DNA of 6,444 nt, from the NCBI GenBank assembly GCA_910586605.1, contig CAJUJR010000117.1, forward strand, positions 1-6,444, written 5' to 3'. The stretch's first letter is position 1. Each line of letters begins with the position of its first letter. Of the stretch, positions 1-6,323 are shown one piece after another. Source of the DNA: an uncultured Lachnospiraceae bacterium. Its GTDB lineage: Bacteria; Bacillota; Clostridia; Lachnospirales; Lachnospiraceae. The translations under genes were made by a program, and so were the position numbers. Under the pieces are notes generated by a model. That model saw nothing but the letters and a program-made list of their open reading frames with translations, searched no databases and was not told the origin of the DNA.

Positions 1-5
1 AGAGG

Positions 6-54
6 GAAGATATTTTTTATTGAGATTTGGTTACGATTGGCTGTGAATAGTAAC
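6..54 (+). repeat. Left arm of a window-spanning inverted repeat
   Basis: Two blocks here recur in reverse complement at the right end of the window. Block one is 16 bases (6-21, gaagatattttttatt), matching 6429-6444. Block two is 23 bases (32-54, containing ttggctgtgaatagtaac), matching 6392-6414 without mismatch. The spacers between blocks differ in length (10 versus 14 bases) and sequence, so the two copies have diverged. Nothing in the arm codes for protein. It lies about 110 bases upstream of the sigma-28-like promoter. It could be a dispersed repeat present twice, the end of a composite element, or a recombination site. Confidence 0.8.
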
Positions 55-165
55 AATAGAATTACGAATAGCCAAATTTTTGGGAAAGTGAAGATTGTAC
101 CATACTATCAATAGGTGTAACAGCTAATAGTTATCAATGTTTTAAAGCCCCCAAGGAAAAGAACA
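55..165. other. Gene-free AT-rich intergenic stretch
   Basis: No reading frame with a credible ribosome binding site, no RNA gene and no strong hairpin is visible between the left repeat arm and the promoter at 166. A weak similarity to the right-end flank may continue a little past 54 (an agcc...aaatt stretch), which would make the repeat slightly longer than the exact matches. The upstream gene context lies outside the window. Confidence 0.5.
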
Positions 166-193
166 TAAACAAATTAGATAGATATGACGATAT
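166..193 (+). promoter_or_regulatory. Sigma-28 (SigD/FliA-type) promoter for the DUF gene pair
   Basis: TAAA at 166-169, a 16-base spacer, then GACGATAT at 186-193. The known motility sigma consensus in Bacillota is about TAAA-N14-16-GCCGATAT, so the -10 half matches 7 of 8 bases. Transcription would start near 200 and run through the short frame at 251-328 into the genes at 348 and 1117. I saw no comparably good sigma-A promoter in this stretch. If correct, the DUF pair is expressed with flagellar and chemotaxis genes. It is a pattern match only. Confidence 0.5.
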
Positions 194-250
194 AAAAAAG
201 AGAATATATGGAAAAAGGAGGCAGATGCCAAAAGGAAAAGAACGGGATTT

Positions 251-328
251 TTGCAGCCAGATATGGCAGATTATAGTTTTTTAGTACAAGAGGAAAGAGG
301 ACAGGAAGACATGCTTTGTTATATATGA
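251..328 (+). pseudogene. Short leader frame repeating the start of the DUF3879-like gene (fragment or 25-residue peptide)
   Basis: A TTG-initiated frame (an ATG lies in frame at 263) encodes 25 residues that include ADYSFLVQEERG. This parallels TDYSFLFQNMRG near the start of the protein encoded at 1117. At DNA level 17 bases are identical (cagattatagtttttta, 267-283 and 1130-1146). The bases before the start also agree (gggattt followed by TTG CAG here, and by ATG CAG at 1117). The strong AAAAAGGAGG at 213-221 is too far from 251; it sits only 3 bases before an ATG at 225, which opens a different 19-residue frame ending at 284. The simplest reading is the decayed 5' end of a duplicated DUF3879-like gene, with extra sequence between the ribosome site and the start. 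A translated leader peptide remains possible because the frame stops just 19 bases before the next gene. Confidence 0.35.
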
Positions 329-347
329 AATAATAGGAGGTAAAAGG

Positions 348-1061
348 ATGAATGCAATTGCAAATTATGGCGCATATCAAAAGAATAATTATGATAATTC
401 TGTGAAAGAAAGAAAAGACAGGGAAACTACAAGGCCGGAAAGAAGAGGGAAAGCTGGTTCAGATGACAGCCAGGTGAAGCTGAGCAGAGGCGCTAAAAAA
501 TTACTGGAGGAGCTTCGTAAGACGTATTCCAATATGGATTTTATCGTAGCAGATTATGAGACGGAAGAAGAGGCGCAGGGATACCTCTCCAGGGGGACAA
601 AAGAATATAGTGTTTTAATTGACCCGGAAACTTTGGAGGAAATGGCTGCAGATGGTAAAGTTAAGGAAAAATATATGGGCATTTTGGAAGATGCCACGAA
701 GAAATTTTCTTCTTTTAAAGAACAGCTAAAGGAGGAAGGAAAAGAAGATACTGTTATCCATTTTGGCGTTTCTATTGATAAAAATGGGACGGTTTCTTAT
801 TTTGCTGAGCTTGAGAAAATGGGCGAGAAGCAAAGGGAACGGATAGAACAGGCAAAGGAAGAGCGGGCAGAAGAGCAGGAGAAAAACAGAAAAGCAGGTG
901 GGAAAAGAGAAGACTTTATTGCACCAGATACTGGAAAGCGGGCCAGGGTAACTGCAAATTCTATGGAAGAACTGTTCGATAAAATTTTGTCAGTGGATTG
1001 GGATGCAATTAAAAATGAAAGCCAGCAAAAGAGCGGAGGCAGGTTTGATTTCAGTATTTAA
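348..1061 (+). CDS. DUF6033-like protein of unknown function
   Basis: The product is a hydrophilic 237-residue protein with no signal peptide and no membrane segment. The start is well supported by AGGAGG at 335-340, 7 bases before the ATG. Residues 1-45 look disordered and polar, beginning with an NYGAYQ motif (6-11). Residues 46-155 form the apparent folded core (LSRGAKKLLEELRK, then NMDFIVADY at 62-70, EYSVLIDPETLEEMA at 86-100, and FGVSIDKNGTVSYFAELE at 139-156). Residues 157-185 are highly charged and probably a helix or coiled coil. The tail ends in GGRFDFSI. From memory, this core and the SMEELFDKI...VDWD tail match the DUF6033 family of Lachnospiraceae; no biochemical role is known to me. 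It is first in a likely two-gene unit, 55 bases ahead of the DUF3879-like gene and behind a sigma-28-like promoter, so a motility-linked role is inferred only. Confidence 0.85.
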   Translation: MNAIANYGAYQKNNYDNSVKERKDRETTRPERRGKAGSDDSQVKLSRGAKKLLEELRKTYSNMDFIVADYETEEEAQGYLSRGTKEYSVLIDPETLEEMAADGKVKEKYMGILEDATKKFSSFKEQLKEEGKEDTVIHFGVSIDKNGTVSYFAELEKMGEKQRERIEQAKEERAEEQEKNRKAGGKREDFIAPDTGKRARVTANSMEELFDKILSVDWDAIKNESQQKSGGRFDFSI

Positions 1062-1116
1062 CTGTGGCAAAGCAATTCAGAAACAGTTTATGCAGTAGGA
1101 AAAAGGAGGGGGATTT

Positions 1117-1803
1117 ATGCAGAGGATAACAGATTATAGTTTTTTATTTCAAAATATGCGGGGTGCTTCAAATAGAAATAAGATTAACCCTATTAAGGTA
1201 TCGCAGTTGTCGAGCAAGTCGATGCAGGCTCAGCTAAAGGCGGCTGGAATCAATACAAACAGCAAACAGTACAAGGCAGTTGTCAACGCAATGACAGAGG
1301 CAGCGGGGGGAAGGACAGCATATACAAATATCCAGGCAATCAAAAACCAAATGAAAAATTACGATAAAGATGGGGACTATATTAACCCAGTAAACGGATT
1401 GGCAGGGTTGCTTTTGACCGATGAGAATATCGCAGAGAAAAATAGGATTATTGATATTCCGGAAAGCAGCAGGCAGGAAATGTTTGACCTTACAAAAAAG
1501 GAATTCCTCCAGGAAAATGGCATTTCAAATGGGGACAGGACAAAGCGTTCTGACGTATACACCCATTTATACCGTAAAATGAAAAAGGAAGACCGCCTGG
1601 CAGCAGGGCATACCTTAGAGCAGTATGAAAGGGCATATCGGAAGGCTTTTATTGAGGAAGTAAAAAAAGTATCCCCTTCTTGGCAAGTGGGAAGGCCGAT
1701 TCCATCAGGGGCATTGGATGGGATTACAAGGGAGTCGGTGGAAAGTACACTTGTACAAAATGGAAGTTCCCTTGTAAAACAGTCAATGGATATTATGATT
1801 TAA
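1117..1803 (+). CDS. DUF3879-like protein of unknown function
   Basis: The product has 228 residues, is soluble in appearance, and lacks a signal peptide or membrane segment. AAGGAGGGGG at 1103-1112 gives a strong ribosome site just before the ATG. The N-terminus carries TDYSFLFQ (5-12), followed by a Ser/Asn/Lys-rich stretch and predicted helices at about 28-80. A DKDGDYINP segment (83-91) looks like a calcium loop but lacks the spacing of a true EF-hand. The best-conserved-looking part is 112-185 (IPESSRQEMFDLTKKEFLQENG, HTLEQYERAYRKAF), then PSWQVG (187-192) and ITRESVESTLVQNG (203-216). I recall this pattern from DUF3879 proteins of Lachnospiraceae; function unknown. It follows the DUF6033-like gene by 55 bases with no terminator between, so co-transcription is likely. 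The end MDIMI resembles the DFSI end of its neighbour. Confidence 0.83.
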   Translation: MQRITDYSFLFQNMRGASNRNKINPIKVSQLSSKSMQAQLKAAGINTNSKQYKAVVNAMTEAAGGRTAYTNIQAIKNQMKNYDKDGDYINPVNGLAGLLLTDENIAEKNRIIDIPESSRQEMFDLTKKEFLQENGISNGDRTKRSDVYTHLYRKMKKEDRLAAGHTLEQYERAYRKAFIEEVKKVSPSWQVGRPIPSGALDGITRESVESTLVQNGSSLVKQSMDIMI

Positions 1804-1848
1804 GTAACTAAGGAACTGTTAAAGAAGGAAAAGAAAAGAATAATGGAG

Positions 1849-1877
1849 TAGACAGATTGCCAATAGTTTATTATAAT
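1849..1877 (+). promoter_or_regulatory. Sigma-A-like promoter for the membrane chemoreceptor
   Basis: TAGACA at 1849-1854 (5 of 6 to TTGACA), a 17-base spacer, and a perfect TATAAT at 1872-1877, about 50 bases before the receptor ATG at 1929. A weaker sigma-28-like pattern (TAAT, 14 bases, GCCAATAG at 1859-1866) overlaps it, so use of the motility sigma cannot be excluded. No hairpin terminator separates the end of the DUF pair (1803) from this promoter, so readthrough from upstream could also contribute. Confidence 0.55.
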
Positions 1878-1928
1878 GGGAAGAACAGACATAAAGAAAA
1901 ACCAATATGAAAGTATAGGGGGATTAGA

Positions 1929-3605
1929 ATGAAAAATTTAAAGATTGGCAAAAAACTATTGGTAACATTTTTCGTTATCATCATCTTGTTCTGTGGCAGT
2001 GTGTCTACTGCCGTACTTGGTCTGCGGGAAAACCAGGAAAAGTATTCAGAATTTTATAATGTTGGTTACCAGATTACCAACAAAGTCATGAATATGCGCC
2101 GTGGTCTGCAGATAATCATAAAGGATCTTACCTTTATTACGATTGAAAGCGATTTAAGCAAGAGCAGTGTTTACGAGGAAGATTTGGATAAGGAAGTGCT
2201 GCTGCTGGAGGAGAATTTGGAATGGCTTGAAGAAAATTTTACAGGCGACGCTGCCCTAGTGGAAAAGTTCCGGGTTGATGCAGAAAAGGCAGTTGCAATG
2301 CAGAAAACTGTGATGGCTACGGCAAGGGCTAATAAAAAAAGAGCGCAGAACATGCTGTTAGATGAGTACCAGCCTTTAGTAGATGAAGCAGTAAATATGC
2401 TGATAGACATTAGCAATGCAGCAGCTAAGAACGCAGAAGTAGATTATAATGAAACAATCAAAATGCAGGATGATCTTGTTGCGTTCCAGGTTGGCATAGC
2501 AGGATGTGTGCTTATTATTACATTGGTACTTTCTACATATCTTACAAGAGGGATTATAAAGCCGCTCCATGAGCTGGAAGAATCTGCCAAGAAGGTGGTA
2601 GGCGGTGATTTTGATTTTCAGATTCATTATAATTCAAGGGATGAATTAGGAAGTTTGGCAAATGCATTCCGTAATATGTCTGTTATACTGAAAGATATTA
2701 TTTCTGATGCTTCAAGGCTTTTAAGTGAGATGGCTGATGGCAATTTTGATGTGCGTACAGAAGCAGAAAAGCGTTATGTTGGAAGTTTCCAGAGTTTGTT
2801 AATGTCCATTCGGAAGCTTAACAGGGGGCTTAGTTCAACATTAGGGCAGATTAACCAAAGCGCAGACCAGGTGGCAGCAGGTTCCAGCCAGGTGGCAAAT
2901 GGTGCGCAGGCGCTTTCCCAGGGCGCGACTGAGCAGGCTTCTGCGGTAGAAGAGCTTGCCGCTACAATTACAGGGATTTCCCATCAGGTTAAGGGAACTG
3001 CTGAGAATGCCACAAGGGCAAGAGGACAGTCAAATACTGCAGGAAATGAAGCAGAGAAGTGTAATACCCAGATGAAAGAACTGATGGATGCAATGGAAGA
3101 AATTACTCGTACATCAAATGAGATTGGAAAGATTATTAAGACAATCGAAGATATTGCTTTCCAGACGAACATATTAGCGCTTAACGCAGCAGTAGAGGCT
3201 TCGCGTGCAGGCGTTGCAGGCAAAGGGTTTGCTGTAGTTGCAGATGAAGTGCGTAACCTTGCAGGTAAGAGTTCAGAGGCATCCAGGAATACAGCTGAGT
3301 TAATTGAAAGTTCTATGAAAGCTGTATCGCGTGGTACGCAAATTGCAGGATCTACTGCTGAGTCTTTGAGGAAGGTAGTGGATGAAGTACGTATGGCGTC
3401 TTCTGAAGTGGATAAGATTGCAGATGCAGCAGAAGAGCAGGCAAGCAATATTGAACAGGTAACATTAGGCGTAGACCAGATTTCTACTGTGGTTCAGGCA
3501 AACTCAGATACTGCGGTGCAAAGCGCAGCAACCAGCCAGCAGCTTTCCAGCCAGGCAGAGGTAATGAAAGGCCTTGTTGCAAGGTTTATTCTCCGCAGGG
3601 ATTAA
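1929..3605 (+). CDS. Membrane methyl-accepting chemotaxis protein
   Basis: This 558-residue receptor should sit in the cytoplasmic membrane and control CheA through CheW. Transmembrane helix 1 lies at about 11-31. The outer sensing region (32-183) is helical and about 150 residues long, fitting a four-helix-bundle type domain. Helix 2 is at about 184-204. A HAMP linker follows (about 205-258, with IIKPLHELE and DELGSLANAFRNM), and then a second HAMP-like stretch (about 259-310, DGNFDV at 270-275). The long signalling coiled coil runs from about 311 to 550, with the conserved hairpin tip at 406-445 (IAFQTNILALNAAVEASRAG, then GFAVVADEVRNLA). The tip position usually occupied by Glu in RAGE is Val428, a variation I believe occurs in clostridial receptors. 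There is no C-terminal CheR-tethering pentapeptide; the protein ends in ARFILRRD. AGGGGG at 1917-1922 supports the start. The ligand cannot be read from sequence. Confidence 0.96.
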   Translation: MKNLKIGKKLLVTFFVIIILFCGSVSTAVLGLRENQEKYSEFYNVGYQITNKVMNMRRGLQIIIKDLTFITIESDLSKSSVYEEDLDKEVLLLEENLEWLEENFTGDAALVEKFRVDAEKAVAMQKTVMATARANKKRAQNMLLDEYQPLVDEAVNMLIDISNAAAKNAEVDYNETIKMQDDLVAFQVGIAGCVLIITLVLSTYLTRGIIKPLHELEESAKKVVGGDFDFQIHYNSRDELGSLANAFRNMSVILKDIISDASRLLSEMADGNFDVRTEAEKRYVGSFQSLLMSIRKLNRGLSSTLGQINQSADQVAAGSSQVANGAQALSQGATEQASAVEELAATITGISHQVKGTAENATRARGQSNTAGNEAEKCNTQMKELMDAMEEITRTSNEIGKIIKTIEDIAFQTNILALNAAVEASRAGVAGKGFAVVADEVRNLAGKSSEASRNTAELIESSMKAVSRGTQIAGSTAESLRKVVDEVRMASSEVDKIADAAEEQASNIEQVTLGVDQISTVVQANSDTAVQSAATSQQLSSQAEVMKGLVARFILRRD

Positions 3606-3609
3606 TTTT

Positions 3610-3648
3610 AAGCCCCATGCAGCATTTTAGTGCTGCATGGGGCTTTTT
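3610..3648 (+). terminator. Rho-independent terminator after the membrane chemoreceptor
   Basis: A perfect 15-base-pair stem (3610-3624 with 3631-3645) around a TTTTAG loop contains the GC-rich AGCCCC/GGGGCT base and is followed by a T run through 3648. It begins 5 bases after the receptor stop codon. The same hairpin lies 25 bases beyond the stop of the minus-strand receptor gene. Read on that strand it is followed by AAAATTAA instead of a T tract, so its effect there is probably weaker. It separates two converging genes. Confidence 0.92.
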
Positions 3649-3670
3649 GCTGTACATAGTAATAGATAAT

Positions 3671-5023
3671 CTATAGTATTTGCAGCATTTTTTCCATGTC
3701 AGATATCAATTCCCTGGAGTAGTTTTCTGCTTCATGGTAAATCTGTTCTGCACGTATGTAATCGCCTTGGTGCAATGCGTCAATTGCCTGCGAACCATAG
3801 CCATGAAATTTTTTATGCTTAGCTTCTAAAGCATTCCAGATAGACTGGATTTCTGGTATATTCGGGGTGATTGCATAGTAAAAATGGCCAAATCCGCATT
3901 TTGAGGCATTGAGCTGAAGCGGCATAACTGCCTTTTTTGCAATCATATTCCCAAGGTTCTCAAGCCATTTTTTATGGGCAATAATTGCTTTGCTGATATA
4001 TTTGGAAAATTCAGAACGTTCCAAATGAAAAAAGGCATCGTTTGCCATTTTTCCCATTATTTTGGTTGATTCATCTAATGTTTTTTCTATTGTTATAACT
4101 GGTTCAGATGCTGATTTTAATTCGTTATGGACATTATACATAAAATCAGTATTATTTTTCAGCTGGTTTTCCATCTCCGCCATATTACTGCTGATTTCTT
4201 CGCTGACAGCAGCAAGAGAACTGATGGAATCATTTACTTTGGAAACATGGTTTTGGTTTTCATCGTTTAATTCCCAGACGTTCCCGATTTTTTCTGTCAT
4301 AGTCTGAAGTGCCTTAATGGTATTTGAAACACTTTCAGTACTTTTTTCAGATGCATTTTTTATGCCTTCTACAAATTCACCCATATTGCTTGTCAATTTC
4401 TGGGTTTCTCCTGCCAGGCTCCGGATTTCATCTGCAACTACGGCAAATCCCCTTCCTGCCTCGCCGGCTCTGGAAGCTTCAATGGAAGCATTTAGGGAAA
4501 GGAGGTTTGTCTGTAAGGAAATGGAGTCAATTCCAGCAATCATGCTGTTCATTTGGTCAATTAACTCAAATAGTTCAGTCATATCTTTCTGCATCTGTAA
4601 GGATACTTGGATTGTCTGGGTGGAAAGTTCCTTAATTGCTGTCAGTTCATTTTGCCCAAGTTCTATTTTTTTGTATACTTCATCTGTTTCTTCTGATGCA
4701 TGGATAATCGTGTTGGTCAATTCTTCATGCTGGCTGTTTGCCCTTCCTGAAGTAGATGTGTCTCCGCCAAAAATAATATCTGTTGCGGCTGCTACGCTGC
4801 GTGAGATTTCAAGAATCTCTTCTGTGAGGTGATTCAGCGTTAAGTCAAGGGCACTAATCTGCATAATCGCGTTAATATTATTTTCAAGAGCTTCTTCAAA
4901 TTGCGCCCTGCCGTTAGATAATCGTTGGTAAATACTATTTAACTCTGGCATCTTTCCATAGTCTGCATTTTTTAGTTCTGAAATCGCTTTAATCAGTTCT
5001 GTCCGTCTTGTGCTAAACATCAT
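3671..5023 (-). CDS. Soluble methyl-accepting chemotaxis protein with C-terminal CZB zinc-binding domain
   Basis: The product is a 450-residue cytoplasmic chemoreceptor with no membrane segment. I place the start at the ATG at 5023-5021 because GAGGG at 5035-5031 precedes it by 7 bases; a second ATG follows at once, and an in-frame ATG at 5071 would add 16 residues but has no such site. Residues 1-110 are helical and unassigned. The signalling domain spans about 110-310, with the hairpin tip at about 165-204 (SLQTNLLSLNASIEASRAGE, GFAVVADEIRSLAGE). The last 110 residues match the chemoreceptor zinc-binding (CZB) domain: His350 (AHKKW), Cys376 in KCGFGHF, and His403 and His407 in KHKKFH supply the expected 3-His/1-Cys site. 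In characterised CZB proteins this site senses zinc or oxidants such as hypochlorous acid; which applies here is unknown. It converges on the membrane receptor gene and has its own promoter. Confidence 0.94.
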   Translation of the reverse strand: MMFSTRRTELIKAISELKNADYGKMPELNSIYQRLSNGRAQFEEALENNINAIMQISALDLTLNHLTEEILEISRSVAAATDIIFGGDTSTSGRANSQHEELTNTIIHASEETDEVYKKIELGQNELTAIKELSTQTIQVSLQMQKDMTELFELIDQMNSMIAGIDSISLQTNLLSLNASIEASRAGEAGRGFAVVADEIRSLAGETQKLTSNMGEFVEGIKNASEKSTESVSNTIKALQTMTEKIGNVWELNDENQNHVSKVNDSISSLAAVSEEISSNMAEMENQLKNNTDFMYNVHNELKSASEPVITIEKTLDESTKIMGKMANDAFFHLERSEFSKYISKAIIAHKKWLENLGNMIAKKAVMPLQLNASKCGFGHFYYAITPNIPEIQSIWNALEAKHKKFHGYGSQAIDALHQGDYIRAEQIYHEAENYSRELISDMEKMLQIL

Positions 5024-5083
5024 ATATCTTCCCTCTTTTCTCTGAGTAAACGGTCTCAAAGCTACCGTCAATTTTTTGATTTT

Positions 5084-5112
5084 ATAATAACAAAACTAAC
5101 GGCGTTTTGCAA
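5084..5112 (-). promoter_or_regulatory. Sigma-A-like promoter for the CZB chemoreceptor
   Basis: Read on the minus strand: TTGCAA (5112-5107), a 17-base spacer, and TATTAT (5089-5084). These match TTGACA at 4 of 6 and TATAAT at 5 of 6. The transcript would start near 5077 and carry a leader of about 55 bases containing a small 5-bp hairpin (ACGGT...ACCGT). The -35 box lies about 22 bases from the end of the palindromic element at 5134, so that insertion sits directly upstream of the promoter. Confidence 0.5.
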
Positions 5113-5133
5113 TATAATTGTTTTTTTTCCTAA

Positions 5134-5289
5134 GGAACTGTAAATAAATTATTTTATCATTTTGCTTGTCTATTTCTTCGATTGCACATGTCAAAAATCC
5201 TCAGCGTAGCCCGCTACGCCTACGTTTTTTGACATGCACCCTCAAAGAAATATCCAGCGCAAACTGACAATTAATTTATTTACAGTTCC
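5134..5289. mobile_element. MITE-like palindromic element with 18-bp terminal inverted repeats
   Basis: Perfect 18-base terminal inverted repeats (ggaactgtaaataaatta at 5134-5151, its complement at 5272-5289) bound a 156-base segment with no coding capacity. TAA flanks both sides (5131-5133 and 5290-5292), consistent with a 3-base target duplication. The two halves are imperfect complements over almost their full length: tatttctt/aagaaata, catgtcaaaaa/ttttttgacatg, and a central gcgtagc-cc-gctacgc. A transcript across it would therefore fold into one long hairpin. It lies between the hydrolase stop (5310) and the CZB receptor promoter, both on the minus strand, and might limit readthrough. 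No transposase is present, so any movement would need one supplied elsewhere; the parent family was not identified. Confidence 0.75.
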
Positions 5290-5309
5290 TAAATATGCTA
5301 AATGTAAAC

Positions 5310-6206
5310 CTAAGTATTTAGAAAATCCAAAATATCTTGGTAAACGAAGTGGCGCTTTTTCTCATTTAATAGTTCATGGCGCATTTTAGGATAGGTAATT
5401 TGGCTGATTTCCTGGAAACCTGCAGCAGAAAGGGTATGATAAGAATCTGCCATGCCTTTTTTACCGCCGACGCAAGGATCCTCTTTTCCGCAAAGCATGA
5501 GAAGTGGCATGGTTTCATGGATATTTTTATATGCCTCTGGTTTATGCATCTGGATCATCAGGCAGTATAGGTCATGGAAAGCAGAACAGGTAAAGCCAAT
5601 GCCACAATAAGGGTCGTTAAGATAGGCGTCTACTGTTTCAGGGTTGCTGCAAATCCAGTCTGCTTCTGTTCTTGGGTTTTTGACTGCCTTATTGAATGTG
5701 TCTACGCTGGCCTTTTGCAGGAAAGCAGATTTGTATTTTGGGCCGCGGAATTTTTGGAGCAGGGAACTGACAAAAAGCCCTGCCCAGACGCCTGCCTGAT
5801 AATTTGGATAGCCAGAGAACACTGTTTTATCATAATATCCCGAATAGAGCTGTAAAAGTACACGGGCAATAATTGTTCCCATAGAGTGTGCAAACAGGTA
5901 AACAGGCAAGCCAGGGTATTTATAGTGGATAAATTTACGGATTTTTACCTGGTCAGAAATTAGTGCAGAATGCCCATTCTTTTCTTTGAAATATCCTAAG
6001 TCGGCCGCATCCATCCCGTGTCCCCTCATATCTGAAGTAACAACAGTGTAGCCGTTTTGGCATAAAAATTCAGCGAAATCTTCATACCGTTCCTGGTGTT
6101 CCTCCATGCCATGAATTATCTGTATTACGGCTTTTGGCTGCGTGGCAGGGAAGACGTGTACAGAAAGCTTATAAGAATCCTTAGCATTAATCTGAAAGCG
6201 TTTCAT
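5310..6206 (-). CDS. Alpha/beta hydrolase, monoacylglycerol lipase/lysophospholipase-like
   Basis: The product is a 298-residue, probably cytoplasmic serine hydrolase of the Hydrolase_4/PldB-like group, without signal peptide. HGMEEHQERY (32-41) supplies the oxyanion-hole region, and SDMRGHGMD (58-66) is the second family hallmark. The nucleophile elbow is AHSMG, with Ser108; most relatives have GHSMG, so the first Gly is Ala here. Asp243 (GKEDP) and His277 (MRHELLNE) complete the triad. Residues of about 132-230 form the variable lid region that sets substrate choice. The likely reaction is hydrolysis of an ester such as a monoacylglycerol or lysophospholipid, but the substrate is unproven. 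GGAAAGG (6220-6214) lies 7 bases before the ATG. The gene has its own promoter and a leader of about 110 bases. No adjacent lipid-metabolism gene helps define its role. Confidence 0.93.
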   Translation of the reverse strand: MKRFQINAKDSYKLSVHVFPATQPKAVIQIIHGMEEHQERYEDFAEFLCQNGYTVVTSDMRGHGMDAADLGYFKEKNGHSALISDQVKIRKFIHYKYPGLPVYLFAHSMGTIIARVLLQLYSGYYDKTVFSGYPNYQAGVWAGLFVSSLLQKFRGPKYKSAFLQKASVDTFNKAVKNPRTEADWICSNPETVDAYLNDPYCGIGFTCSAFHDLYCLMIQMHKPEAYKNIHETMPLLMLCGKEDPCVGGKKGMADSYHTLSAAGFQEISQITYPKMRHELLNEKKRHFVYQDILDFLNT

Positions 6207-6323
6207 AAAAGTACCTTTCCTTTCTAAAATGGTATATGTCTTTTAACATAGTATTACTCCGGCGATTAAATGTCGATGAATTTTACGCAGAATAAATGCC
6301 TTAATGAATATTTTGTGCTAAAT

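Noticed and set aside
225..284. 19-residue frame starting at an ATG right after AAAAAGGAGG
   Set aside because: The ribosome site is only 3 bases from the ATG and the product resembles nothing; the overlapping frame at 251-328 is the one that shows similarity to a real gene.
174..380. Minus-strand 68-codon frame across the leader of the DUF pair
   Set aside because: It has no credible ribosome site, is rich in aromatic and hydrophobic residues as expected from reading A-rich DNA backwards, and overlaps the promoter and start of the DUF6033-like gene.
1088..1123. Direct repeat tttatgcag just before and at the start of the DUF3879-like gene
   Set aside because: It is only 9 bases, the first ATG is followed at once by a stop (ATG CAG TAG), and the second has the strong ribosome site, so the first is not a start.
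2984..3448. Long minus-strand open frame (154 codons) inside the membrane chemoreceptor gene
   Set aside because: It lies wholly opposite the conserved signalling domain, has Ser/Ala-rich low-complexity composition typical of an antisense shadow, and lacks a ribosome site.
4317..4832. Plus-strand open frame (171 codons) opposite the CZB receptor gene
   Set aside because: It is the antisense of the receptor hairpin region and shares the same shadow composition as the frame opposite the other receptor, because both receptor genes encode the same conserved motif.
5090..5125. Possible sigma-28 promoter for the CZB receptor (GCCGTTAG on the minus strand)
   Set aside because: The -10 half matches only 6 of 8 and no TAAA lies at the right distance, whereas a sigma-A pair with a 17-base spacer overlaps it.
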